Source: Otatea glauca (taxonomy: Eukaryota > Streptophyta > Magnoliopsida > Poales > Poaceae). From it: DNA of 64,000 nt. Where the stretch lies: contig CM070717.1 in assembly GCA_036346275.1 (NCBI GenBank), forward strand, positions 8,925,178 through 8,989,177, written 5' to 3'. The notes under the pieces were generated by a model. The model was not told the origin of the DNA, ran no database searches, and saw only the letters and a list, made by a program, of their open reading frames with translations. Below, piece by piece: positions 11,556-22,690 of the stretch. Positions within the stretch are counted from its first letter, which is position 1. The number at the start of each line of letters is the position of its first letter. A program made the position numbers and the translations under genes.

Positions 11556-12320
11556 CGCCATGAGAGACTCAAATATGCAAAAACATTTAATTTTTGGTTT
11601 AAGTTTAAATTAATTGCTTTGCAATTATCCATAAGAACTAATATAGCTATTAATAAAAATTTGTATATAATAACTCATAAAATAATTAAATATTTTGTAT
11701 AAGCTTTTGGAATCAGTAGAAGCTCATTTATGTAAAAATATTTAGAATAAGACATAGTTTACATTCTTTTAATAAAAGGAAATGCAAATCACAACAATAG
11801 AGGTATGTATAATTTATCACGGCTAAAAGAAAAATAATGCAAATTTTGTTTTAAAACAGTTCTAAGATCATCACCTGCTAATACCAGAAATATGAATCAA
11901 TAATCATGTGTAGTGTAGCCGCAAACGAAAAGCGAATCTGTCTATTTACAATGTTAACTTTTTGGCCATATATGCTATTTCAGCAGCAAATAAAATATCT
12001 CGTCTAAACACAAAAGTTTACAAAATCAGTTTAGTAATTCTCTCCAAAGTTAATACTACCATAATATTCTAATTTCATCTTGCTTTGCATCAATGTCTTA
12101 CTAGCTCAAAACCCTTAAGTGATAAGGTCGTTGAAAGCGCAGTAAATGAATAGTTGTTTACAAAACCTCTAACTAATGTTTACTTTTATTAATCCAAATA
12201 ATTTTAGCATCTAGAATTCAAAAATATAAATACAAAAATACATAATTTTAGCATCTTGAATTCGTAAAACAAGAATAAATAATCTATAAAAGAATCTGCG
12301 TCCGTTCTTATAGCAAGTCT
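11556..12320. other. AT-rich block of unknown origin inside LTR A
   Basis: No gene. At ~11556 the sequence stops matching the GC-rich leader expected from LTR B, and it resumes LTR-like text near 12320 (ctttatttaattttctg...). It contains a short direct repeat: 'taattttagcatct' with agaattc or tgaattc at ~12201 and ~12243. I recognise no terminal inverted repeat, target duplication or Helitron-type end. It is either an insertion replacing the leader or a strongly diverged stretch. Confidence 0.45.
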
Positions 12321-13101
12321 TTATTTAATTTTCTGTCTGTCTTCTTTTTGCCCTTATTAAAGTTCATTATTGCTATATTTCCGTGAACGACGTATAGAAC
12401 TCGACATCATTAGCTCCATCGTCGACATCGTCAGCTACGACCACGACTTCATCGTAATCATCAATTAAGCAAGGCAAGCACCCTTTTGATCATATTGATC
12501 CCAATATTTAATTTTCATTTGGTTTATCAAAACGTTTCATGCATGCGTTTATTTTCTATAAATACGCTATTTTGTGGTACTGGTAGATATACCTGTTGTC
12601 TCATGAAACTTCCTTAATAAGTATGGACATGTGAACCTTGATAACCATATAAATGGGTTAGGCAATACATAATGTCAACTTGGGTATATGCAAATATTAA
12701 CCATGCTTAGTCATGCTTTAGAACCAACGTTCAATATGATCAGATCAAAATTCATTCTTGAGAATTGAAAAAGGTTGGTTATGACATGATGTCATTTGTT
12801 GGTATTTTGGCTAAAAACCCTAAAATAAAAACAATGTTTTAGATGCGGGCAATTATTGGCAATAGCCGGTTGTGCAAGAGATGGACTTGTACGTAGTGTA
12901 GGGGAGATTATTGCCCGTGTCAAATTAAGGACCGAACATAGTGTTGTAATATCCAAGATAAATTCGTACAACCACAGGTGCTGTTATGGGCAGCCTTAAC
13001 CTATTAAGTTATGTAGATTTAACTTTGCACATTGGTTGGCCGACGTAGTACAAGCTCTCCTTTCAAGGTTTGCTCAAAGTGGTGCCCACACCGAGGTGTT
13101 G

Positions 13102-16100
13102 TGTCGGGACCCGAATCTGCAAATCCGGACCCTCTGCGTATTCTGTGCTAGTCCAGGATCACGCTAGCACACACAGTCTTACAGGGTTGCACATCACAGA
13201 CATTCATAGCGGTATAAGAATAAATAGTGCAAACATTTATATAAACTGAGTTGTACGACCTTATGGTCTCCTTACATAAAATCAGCCACGCAGGGCTTAC
13301 ATTATTCGGAGTAAAAGAAATAGCAGCGGAATAAAATAAATGTCGTTGAAGCCTTCATCTTGCCACAGGCAACCGACTGGGCTTGCCCCCTAATTGCCCG
13401 GATCCTCAATGTAATCCTCCTCCCACACTGGTGTCGTTGATAAGCAAGGAGGGGTGAGTACACAAGGCACTCAACAAGTAATGCACAGAATGCAGCGTTA
13501 TTACTATATGCAAAGCTTATTCCAAAGGATTGGCTTAATTGGTTCTTTTGCATCAAACAGCATTTTTAAACCAGTATCTTATTTAGATTAAAGCAGTGAA
13601 ATAGTTATAAATAATACTAATTTCTTCAAAATGTTTTTCTTCGAAGATTCTCGGCACACAGCCTTAACAGTTCATTTTTAACACTAGCTCACAGCCTTCC
13701 ATTCCACATTTTTATTTTTGAAGATCTAACCCTTGACTGTAATCCCCGAGCAATGTCCAATACCGCGGACAAGGCTATTCGAATACATTTGACACTCTGC
13801 AGAGGTTGTACACTTTACCCACAAGATACAGCCATTCACCACATAGGTGATCGTCCGTAACAAAGCCTTTCAAGAACCTCTACCTTAACCAAAGAACCTC
13901 TTCGGTATTGCCTTCACTATCACTTCCCTCACACAGAGCCGAGGTATAGGACAGGTCAATCACCGTTGGATGGGCACCAAGCCGTAGCACAGGTACGCTC
14001 CCCCGTACAGATACACCCCTGTGTACTGTCACCCTGAGGTATCAAAGGAAAGATATAAGAACCCTAATCAACTAGGTCCGTCCCATACCAGACATGTGGT
14101 TGTACGGGTGACTCAGATCAAAGGCTTGCAAGGTGAAGTCCTTAACTGACCAAGGCAAGACTTCCAACACTCAACAGTGGCACACAGCCCAACGTGGCAC
14201 ACAGACTCACATCACTCATCAACCCATTGCCACACAGCCCACGGCACATGACCTCTTGCCACTTGCCCAGTCTAAATCATTTCCCACCCCGTTGATTATT
14301 GTGCAACACATGCCAGCAATAACTCAACATCGGTGCAGAACCACACGGGTCTCTAACCTCAATCTCATCATGTGGCATCATCAAACCACTTTCAAAATAC
14401 ATTCAGTATTTCATTAATCAATAATGTAGTATTTCCGAAAGATCATTAATGATTCGTTGCAAGGCTCCCATGTTGGCATCATATTAACATCCAACAGATA
14501 TGAATAACCTTAGGGTGGACAATGATTTAAAGGCACACAAATAGTAATTTCAAGGTGACATTAACAGTATGGGTTGATTAGCTAAATTACCCAAATTCAT
14601 TTAAATATATTTTAATTAATTTAGCATGCATAGTTTTAAAGCAGAATATATGTTCAAAAGAAACTGGGATCAAAATGGTCAAAGCATCACTTGCCTTCAA
14701 AGAGTTGCTGGTCATGTTCAAGCTTGGTCTTGAGCGATTTAACTCTTCCTCGAAACCTTCCAAGCAAATTTGCGTCTACGCTGCATAAACAATATATGCA
14801 ATAAATAACTAATACAGTAGACTAAATGACCTCAAAAATTCAAATAAAATTCACCATTAAAGAGATCACAATTTTATGAATTTTAGAAATTTGAATCAAT
14901 CAAATCCGAGTTAAAATGCAAAAGTTATAGCCGTTTGAAGTTTGAATAAAATCTGAAAATACAGAAATTAGAAAATCCGATTTTTCTGAATTATTTTTAT
15001 ACTGAAAAATCGCATTAATGACGTCAGCATCGCATCATGATGACGTCAGCACAGAAAAGATTTTCGGCCAAAATATTTTTCTAGAGAAATGACGTCAGCA
15101 TGACGTCATCTCACACGTGGCAAGCTCTGGGGCTGCCACGTCACCTCGGTCTATGGACCCAGTCCACGGCTCGGGTCAATCCATCGTGGACTCAGTCCAC
15201 ACAACAGTGTGCCTGGCCCCCACCAGATGACGTCAGCACTGACGTCGCTGCTGACGTCAGCCGATTGCTTCGAGATTCGAGCGTGGACACGTGCCATCAT
15301 CGCAGCGGTACTTAACCAACGGTCGGATCCCTTCCACGTGGTGCAATCATGGCTGTCAAAAGATCAACGGCCAGATCTCACGTGTTGCGCCGAAATCCGC
15401 GTGACACGCGTCGGCCATCGAACGGGCCGACGGATCCAACGGCCAGCGCACGGGCGGCTCGGCGACGCCTCGCACTCCGCACCCCCACGCATCACGCATC
15501 CGACGGTGCACCCGAATCCAACGGTCCAATCTCGTGCACGTCTGGCGACGCTTCGGCTCAGCTGCGACACACGGCGCAATCACGACGGTCCGCGGAAATC
15601 GACGGTCGAGACTCGGTCAAGCTTCGGTCGAAGGGGACACGCGGCCGCACGTGATTTGACAAAGGCGCAGCGCAATCACCGCCACTTGTTCAAAAAATGA
15701 ACGCGTGGATCCACCCGACTCAGCCCAAGCCCACTGGCACCGCACAGATCTAATCCGACGGTCCTCGATACCCGAGCGGTTTACTGTGCAACTAGCGACG
15801 TGGCGTAATCTCACTCATCCATCAACAAAACCACGGCCAGGATCTATCCTAGTTAAATCTATACAGACGCATCCGAGCCGCACATCTATAGATCTAACGG
15901 TACAGATTAAAAGCAAGGAAAGAACTGAGATGGCTACGCGGCCTCACCTAAAGGGTCAGATGAAGATCGGACGGCGGATGAAGCTCGCGAAGGTCGGCGA
16001 CGGCGTAGAGAATAGAAGTGGCCGGAGCTAAGGAAGACGACGCGGTCGACGGAGCTCCGGTGGTTCTCCGACGTGAAGAAGTGGTCCACTCGATGCGGCT

Positions 16101-16851
16101 TGCTTCGGTGAACTCAGGACGGGGTCGGAGCACGGCGGAGCGGCTCGGACGTCGACGAGAGGAAGCAAAAACAACGGTGGCGAGAGAAAGTAACTACGGC
16201 TAGCAACAGCGGGCGCTAGAGGGGGTCTCGGCGTGCGTGCAAGGAGTCAAAAGACGCGGCGTTGAGTTCTCTGCAGAACGCGCTCACCAACGTGGCTTAA
16301 AGGGCCTCGACGTGCGCAAAATTGCCGACGGTAATCACGGGCATCAAAGCCCACGTCCCTCCGGCGATCTCGGGGGGACGAAGCGACGTGGCGAAATCCC
16401 AAGCATCCGCACGCAGCAATCCAACGGCGCACACGTTCGGGCGACGTGGCGCAACAGCAGCCATTGGATCTCAATCGGACGGCTTGGGTGCATGGGGCTT
16501 AGGATTTGCGTGAATCGGGCGGGTTAAGCACGATCTTTGGGCCGCCCAAGATTATTCACCGATTATAAAACATTTCTAATTAAAAATAAATCAGATAAAT
16601 AAACAAAGCCGAAATAAATAGTAAAAATACCAAGAAAAATTCAAAAAAATTCTAGAAAATACTTTGAGACATTTGGAACTCAAATATAATATTTTCAATA
16701 AAACTTTGCATAAACTTTTGCATGAATTTAATTGAATTCAAGAAAGGTCAGAAATGAATAAATCCAATTTTAATTCTAATAAATTCTCAGAAATTCTCAA
16801 AAATAAAAAATACTCCAAAATTTAAATTAGAGCAAATTTTAGGGTGTTACA
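13102..16851 (-). mobile_element. Solo LTR 3, chromovirus family A, inverted
   Basis: In plus orientation it starts TGTCGGGACCC and ends AGGGTGTTACA, the mirror image of an LTR starting TGTAACACCC. It is flanked by TGTTG on both sides (13097-13101 and 16852-16856), a perfect 5-bp duplication. Its first 100 bases, read on the minus strand, resemble the start of LTR A (tttggagtattttttatttt), so it belongs to the same family. A GC-rich leader lies at ~15110-16540, with a cluster of TGACGTCA motifs at 15019-15259 and the conserved LTR block reversed at ~13782-13870. The length, 3,750 bp, is longer than the other copies. Plus-strand ORFs at 15100-16527 are shadows of the leader. Confidence 0.88.
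15019..15259. promoter_or_regulatory. Cluster of TGACGTCA (C-box/bZIP-type) motifs in solo LTR 3
   Basis: Six perfect TGACGTCA palindromes start at 15019, 15041, 15090, 15101, 15228 and 15252, plus TGACGTCG at 15240. This octamer is a classical binding site for plant TGA/bZIP factors. The same motif sits at the matching position of LTR B (19870), solo LTR 4 (36424), LTR C (43307) and LTR D (58167). Regulatory function is inferred from the motif only. Confidence 0.6.
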
Positions 16852-17748
16852 TGTTGGGAGCAACATTTGCTGATATAACGGTGTACGCCTTGCTTTGGGG
16901 AGAAACGGTGCCGACTGTTTTTATGATGATGATGATGATACCCTGTTTTATATATGTGTGTTTCTTCTGCCATAGCAAGGGTTTTTCTTCACCGGTGCTG
17001 GTCCAAAGTTAGATCTATGTAATGTAACGGTTATGTTATGACTCTCAGGACACCAAAGGAAGTGTGCTAATTATCGATTGCACAAAGAGTTGGTCATTTC
17101 TTGTGGGTAAAGTTGTACACCTCTGCAGAGTGTAAATCTAATCAATTAGCCGTACCCACGGTTATGGAAAACTTGGAGAACTGGCACTAGTTAAATGCTT
17201 TGGTATTTTCTAAAAGTGGGTTTTGGTTTTAACCTTGTTTCGCAACTATAACTTTATGTCAAAGGACCGACATTGATGGACATCATGATTGGATTATTGG
17301 TGAATGGTTATGTGTTGGCAAAGGAATTATTATGGCAGGAACGGATTATTGGATCATTAAATTAATCAATGGTCACAAAGGGCTATGAGTATTACTTATG
17401 CTTTGTTTATTTCTTATCAGTCAAATTTGCTTTATTAAATCCCGATTGCAAATGACAACTTGATTTACAAATTAAATTCTAATTTATGCCAAAATATTAA
17501 CCCAAAAGCCTCCTTTGATTCTACTTGCATCATTGCATTTGCAAATACCACTTAAGTCTTGCGGAGTACGAAAGTACTCAACCTTGCTTATTCTATTATT
17601 TTAGGTGGAAAAAGTTAGCGAAGCTCCGAAGGTTTACTTTTCATCGCAGGATGCGGGAATTCTAACGAAGTGATCTTTCTAGGGATTTATGCCTTGTCAG
17701 TTGCGTGAGGGTTGGATGGGCATACTACAAGACTTTGCTTCCTCTATG

Positions 17749-17751
<3 letters not shown>

Positions 17752-17799
<48 letters not shown>
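17752..17799. repeat. (TA)n microsatellite
   Basis: Twenty-four uninterrupted TA dinucleotides near the 3' end of LTR A. Matching positions in the other LTRs are not expanded. Confidence 0.97.
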
Positions 17800-17800
<1 letters not shown>

Positions 17801-17969
17801 TTTGAGTTGTAAGAATACCATGTACAAATAGCTTCCGCTTTAATATAATGTTGTATGCTTGTGATTCCAATTGTTGAAAATGTGCGTACTAGCTACTGAT
17901 CATGGAACTAGTACAGAATGCACATGAGATTTACATTTTTGCATTTATGCGAAAATGGGGGTCGTTACA

Positions 17970-18862
17970 CATATTCAGGAGATCGTTTGGCAGAATTGTA
18001 TATGTCAAGTATTGTGTGTTTGCATGGAGTACCGAAGAAAATAGTGTCAGACAGAGGTACGCAATTTACCTCAAGATTCTGGAATAAGTTGCATGAAGCA
18101 ATGTGAACTCACCTGAATTTCAGTATAGCTTATCATCTGCAAACAGATGGTTAAACTGAGGGAGTCAATCAGATTTTGGAGGATATGTTGAGAGCTTGTG
18201 CTTTAGCTTATGCCGCATCGGGATAAGTGTTTGCCATATGCTGAGTTTAGCTATAATAACAGTTATCAGACCAGTCCCGCTAAATTGGAATGAGACGGGG
18301 GAGCGCATGGTTTTTGGGCCAGATATTTTAATGGAGGCCGAAGAGCAAATCATCATAATTAGAGAAAGGTTGAAGACTGCTCAGTCAAGGCAGAAGAGCT
18401 ATGCTGATAATCGCCGCTGAGAGTTGAGTTTCGAACCTAGTGATTTCGTGTATCTCAGAGTAACCCATTTTAAGGGAGTAAAAAGGTTTCATGCCAAAGG
18501 GAAGATTGCACCAAGATATGTTGGTCCATTTGAAATACTGAGTCGCAGAGGAGAGGTTGCATACCAATTGAAGCTACCGCAGTCGTTGCCAGGAGTGCAT
18601 GATGTGTTCCATGTGTCTCAGTTGAATAAGTGTCCTCGAGTGCCCGTAGAGCAAACGCCATTGGAGTCAATTGATCTGCATAAGGATCTAACCTACAAGG
18701 AGAAGCCCATCAAGATTCTAGATGTAGCAGATGGCAGAACTCGAAGCAAGTTAGTGTGTTTCTGTAGAGTGCAGTAGAGCAATCATTCCGAGAGCGAGGC
18801 TACATGGGAGCGTGAGGATGATCTGAAGTTAGAATTCCCAAACCTATTCCTTAGTCATCCCT
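17970..18862 (+). pseudogene. pol: Chromovirus B pol: integrase core to chromodomain, decayed
   Basis: It starts inside the integrase core at the insertion point of element A (SGDRLAELYMSSIVCLHGVP, then VSDRGTQFTSRFW). It continues with a degraded IAYH-QTDG region carrying stops, and a GPY/F-type module (APRYVGPFEILSRRGEVAYQL, then GVHDVFHVSQLNKC, ~18510-18630). A chromodomain follows at 18690-18850 (YKEKPIKILDV...WSNHSESEATWERED). In-frame stops occur near 18105, 18155, 18420 and 18778. The 5' remainder of element B is on the far side of element A and is not recognised in the window. The polypurine tract before the LTR is weak (gagaatccgttaagtggcga). Confidence 0.85.
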
Positions 18863-18899
18863 AAATATCAGGGTCGAGAATCCGTTAAGTGGCGATGTT

Positions 18900-21751
18900 T
18901 GTAACATCCCAAATTTTGCTTTTATTGGATTTAATATGATTTTTCTTTGTTATTGAATTTTTAAAGTTTTATTTAATTCACTTTTGAATTTTGAATAAAG
19001 CCTTTTGCCATCTTTTAATCATTAGAGAAATTTTTTAATGATCTTTAGTTGGAAATATTTTATTTGAGTTTGAAATGTCCCAAAGTATTTTCTGCAATTT
19101 TTCGGGATTTATCCTGGTATTTTTGCTATGTATTTTGACTTTATCTATTTATCTGAATTATTTTAATTTGAAATAGTTTTAAAAATCGATTGAATAGTGT
19201 TGGGCCAAAACCCCTCCGGTCTGGCCTGTTTTCTTCGCGCAGCCCGCCTCATCGAACCCTAGCCGTGCGACTGTTGGATTTTGATCTAACGGTTGTTATC
19301 GTGCCACGCCGCCGCTTGCTGCCAGCCGTTCGATCGGATCTGTGTGGACACCTGGATCGCACCACATCGTCCGAATCCGCTACGCCGCCGGATCCCATGC
19401 TTCTCGGAGTTTGTTTCCGTCTCGTTTCGCGGAAGCCGAGGGCCCTATTTAATGCTCTGCCACCACACTTGTGTCACGCACGTCAAAATAGGGATGGTGC
19501 CATATCTCACCTCCGCAGTGAGCCACCGCGTCGCGCCTTGTGCTGATCTCAGCCGTTCATTTTGAATTGAGCGGATGAGATTGTGCCGAGCGCTGTGCCA
19601 GTCGCATGCCACCACATGTCACGTTATGATTGGTTGAGCGCCGCCGCTGACGCCACGGCTTGCGTCAGTCGGTTCATGGGCACAGTGCCACCGGTCCACC
19701 GTAGACCAGTGCCGGCCGTGGACCGAGTCCATACGCCGATGAGGCGTGTCACGCTGTGGTTGCGCCACATGTCAGCACCTGATTGGGCCACGTGTCCGCC
19801 GACGTCAGCACGACGTCATATATCGCTTTTTTCGTAAAAAAATATTTCAACCGAAAATCATTTCGGTGCTGACGTCAGCATGACATCATAAATGCTATTT
19901 TCCAGTATAAAAATGATTCAGTTAATTCAGTTTTTCCAATTTTCTGATTTATCTTTTATTTCAAACTTTGAACAGCTATATCTTTTGCATATGAGCTCCG
20001 ATTGAGGTGATTCTAGTTTAAAAAAATTTCTAAAATTATGCTTTATTTAATGGTGAATTTTATTTAATTTTTGGAGTTGATCTTGCTCTCTGTATTCGCT
20101 ATTTATTGCTTTCTCGCTTGTTGCGCGTAGACGTCGAGTTGTCCAGTGAGTTTGTGATTGAGGAGGCAGCACCCGAGCAAGGTCTAGAGTAGGAGTCAGA
20201 GCTGTTTGAATGCATGTTGTGCTTTGATCATGTTGAACTTATGCTTTAAATATTATATTCTTTCAAAGTATTGCATATTAATTCAAGTATCATTGTTTCA
20301 AATATGTTGGGATTAGTTATTGTCCACTTTGAGTTACATCCAACTTGCCATGTTGTATGTCGTATTTCATTTGTCACCGTAGAATGGTTTAATACTAATT
20401 GGTAGCTATAATTGCCAATGTGGTTAGTTAGACCGCAAGTAGAATGCTTAGCCGTGCAACGAGTCATCATTTTATGTAAAAACGGTTAATCTTGATTAAT
20501 GATTATGAAACATGTTTACTAAATTGTGTGTCGGGTGTTGCCACACAATGTTGTTGTTGTTGATGGCACGTGATGCATGGTAATCAACCGGGGTGTTAAA
20601 ATGATTTAGACTGAGGCAAGTAGCATGTATTTGTGGTGGGCCAATGTGGCACTTGGGCGGTCGCATTGTTTTTTTTATAATAATGGTTGGTTCATGGTAA
20701 TGATGATTTTTAGTTAGACTTGCCTTGGTCAATTAAGGACTTAATCTTGCAAGAATTTGAACTGGGTCATTCATACATCCACATGTCTATTATGGGATAG
20801 ATCTAGCTGATTAATCTATCGAGTCTAAGCTTTTGTACTACTTGTGGTGGTGTGAGGCCCGGGTAGTGGCAACCAGTCCTCGCATGGGTATGCTCACATG
20901 GCGCAAGAGGGGGGCCCTGGATGTGGTAACCAGTCACACTAGTGTTGAAACCTTAGCGGATAGTACTGGGTTTAGATAAGCATTGGAAAGGCTTTGTTAT
21001 AATCACTCACCTTTGTGGTGTATGGTTGTATCTTGTGGGTAAAGTGTATAACCACTGCATAGTGTAAAACCTATTCGAATAGCTATGCTCGCGGTATTGA
21101 GCATTGCTCTGTGATTACAGTCAAGGGTTAGATTTCATTAAAAACAAATATGGGTATGGTTATGAATTGTGGAATAAGGTTATGATTTGGTTATTGGAAA
21201 ACAAATGGAAAATGTATTATTGTTATTATTTGTTTTACTGCCTTTCAATCTATTTATGCTATTCTATTACCAATGCTGCTTGTGCAAATTAACCATGTCA
21301 GCCTATCCTTTGTAATAAGCCATGCATATAGTATATTAGACTTGCATTTTTTGCGCAACTTATTGAGTGCTTTATGTACTCACCCCCTTGCAACAAAACA
21401 TCACTAGTTGGAGAGGAAGCAACGCCTGCTTTTGAGGAAGAGTATCAGGAAGAGGCGAATAACTAGGGTGTGGACCTTCTCAATTGCCTGTGGTAGATTG
21501 AAGGGTTTCTACGCTTGTGTTTATTTCCGCTGCTATATATTTACTTTCAGTCTTAGCCCTACGAGGCGTATTCATGTAAGGTTGACCATAAGGTCGTCGA
21601 ACAGTTATATTTAATATTGATGAAGTCTTTATTATATTACCGTTAAGTATGGTTGTGATATTCATCAATGTTGAGCATGTGTGCACTAGCGTGATCCTGG
21701 ACTAGTGCAGAATTCACAGAGCGTCCGAATTTGCATATTCGGGTCCCAACA
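18900..21751 (+). repeat. 3' LTR of chromovirus B (2,852 bp)
   Basis: It starts TGTAACATCCC and ends GGGTCCCAACA. Structure: AT-rich start, GC-rich leader (19190-19830) with TGACGTCA at 19870, and a 3' half with the conserved block (21030-21093: cttgtgggtaaagtgta...agtgtaaaac). The ending 'gcatattcgggtccc' is the same type as in solo LTR 4 and LTR C. The short ORFs at 19190-21614 have no domains and are not genes. CACTA-2 subterminal repeats follow directly, so element B appears to have inserted in them. Confidence 0.88.
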
Positions 21752-22150
21752 GTTTTACATAAAAACCGATAGAGATAGAAATAGTATCAGTGTAGAGCTA
21801 GGGACATTATTAGTGTCGGTTTTGTATAAAAAATGATAGAGATAATAGGAGTATTACTATCGATTTTATATAAAAAATGATAGAGATAGAAATAGTATTA
21901 GTGGAGATCTAGCGATATAATTATTGTTGGTTTTGTGTAAAAAATGATAGAGATAATAATAGTATTATTGTCGGTTTTATAGAAAAACCGATATAGATAG
22001 TGAATTCGGTATTAGTGTCGGTTTTATGAAAAACCCGATAGAGTGAATTCGGTATTAGTGTCGGTTTTATGAAAAACCCGATAGAGATAGTGATGATATT
22101 AGTGTTGGTTTTGTTTTAAAAACCGATACGGATATAAGGTTTTACTGTGT
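21752..22150. repeat. CACTA-2 left subterminal array
   Basis: Roughly eight units of 'gtgtcggttttgtataaaaa' followed by (t/c)gatagagat, many forming imperfect hairpins. The unit at 22020-22085 (tatgaaaaacccgatagag) is duplicated directly. A very similar unit occurs at ~1115-1151. Confidence 0.8.
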
Positions 22151-22169
22151 GAGTTTTATTTAGGAACTA

Positions 22170-22690
22170 ATACAGATGATCTTTATGCTGCGCTCAAAAC
22201 CCGTGTGTGGCTCACTCGATTCTGATTCACTCGCGCTAGCAGCTCACTCCTTCCCCGGCCCACAGCTCCTCCGCTCGTCTTGCCTAGCTCTGCCCGCCGT
22301 CGCGTGCCTCCCCCTCCTCCGCTCATCTTCCCCTGCCTCTGCCCCCTTTCTCCACCTGCTGACCCCCTGCCTAGCTCGCCCCCCCCCCCGACCCGCAGCT
22401 TCTCCACGCGTCCTGCCTGCCTCCGCCCATCATCGACGCCTGCCTCGCCCCTGCCTCCGCCCGCCGCAGGATGCCTCCTCGCCACACCGTCGACTCCTCC
22501 TCCCCAAGCTTCACGCCGACGTGAGATACAGTAACCCTAGCTCCTCCGTGCGTCCTGCCTGCCTCCGCATGTTGCCGCCGCTTGCCTCGCCCTACCCTTT
22601 CCCGCCGTCGAACGCCTCCTCCCCACGCCACCGGCTCCTCCTCGAGCTTCGCACCGACGTGAGATACGATAACCCTAGCTCTATATGAAT
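22170..22690 (+). other. GC-rich CACTA-2 leader with a 142-bp duplication
   Basis: C-rich stretch in the place expected for a first, largely untranslated exon. Two copies of a ~142-bp unit start at 22410 and 22552 (gtcctgcctgcctccgc ... gacgtgagatac...taaccctagct). A weaker third copy may precede them. ORFs cover it on several frames (for example 22176-22688 plus) but show only Ser/Pro/Arg-rich composition and no domain, so I do not call a protein. Confidence 0.55.

Larger units (their letters stand above)
7021..17969 (+). mobile_element. Chromovirus A (Ty3/gypsy, probably Tekay/Del clade), 5' half deleted
   Basis: What remains is the 3' part: RNase H end, integrase and chromodomain (7021-8776), polypurine tract, and a 3' LTR that starts TGTAACACCC at 8816 and ends GGGTCGTTACA at 17969. 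The 5' LTR, gag, protease and RT are absent. The LTR is expanded from about 3 kb to 9.15 kb by nested solo LTRs. Immediately after its end the sequence continues as integrase of another chromovirus (B), so A inserted into B. The breakpoint at ~7021 joins CACTA-1 material. Confidence 0.8.
8816..17969 (+). repeat. 3' LTR of chromovirus A, split by nested insertions
   Basis: Own LTR segments are about 8816-9171, 11443-13101 and 16857-17969, interrupted by two solo LTRs. The ends are complementary (TGTAACACCC / GGGTCGTTACA). The segment at 9120-9171 continues at ~11449, where both sides align to the leader of LTR B (ggccgaaaccc... then cccatctcgccgaaaccc). The GC-rich part after ~11556 is replaced by AT-rich DNA. 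The 3' part carries the block conserved in all chromovirus LTRs here (17050-17160) and a (TA)n run. Confidence 0.8.

Noticed and set aside
11556..12320. Organelle DNA insertion
   Set aside because: AT-rich, but I recognise no plastid or mitochondrial gene. Cannot be supported without a search.
15100..15700. Overlapping plus-strand ORFs 15100-15315, 15209-15700 and 15349-15654 as genes
   Set aside because: They sit in the inverted GC-rich leader of solo LTR 3, with mutually exclusive frames and no domains.
22176..22688. 170-codon ORF near the start of CACTA-2
   Set aside because: Composition is driven by the C-rich duplicated leader, there are competing frames on the other strand, and no conserved motif.
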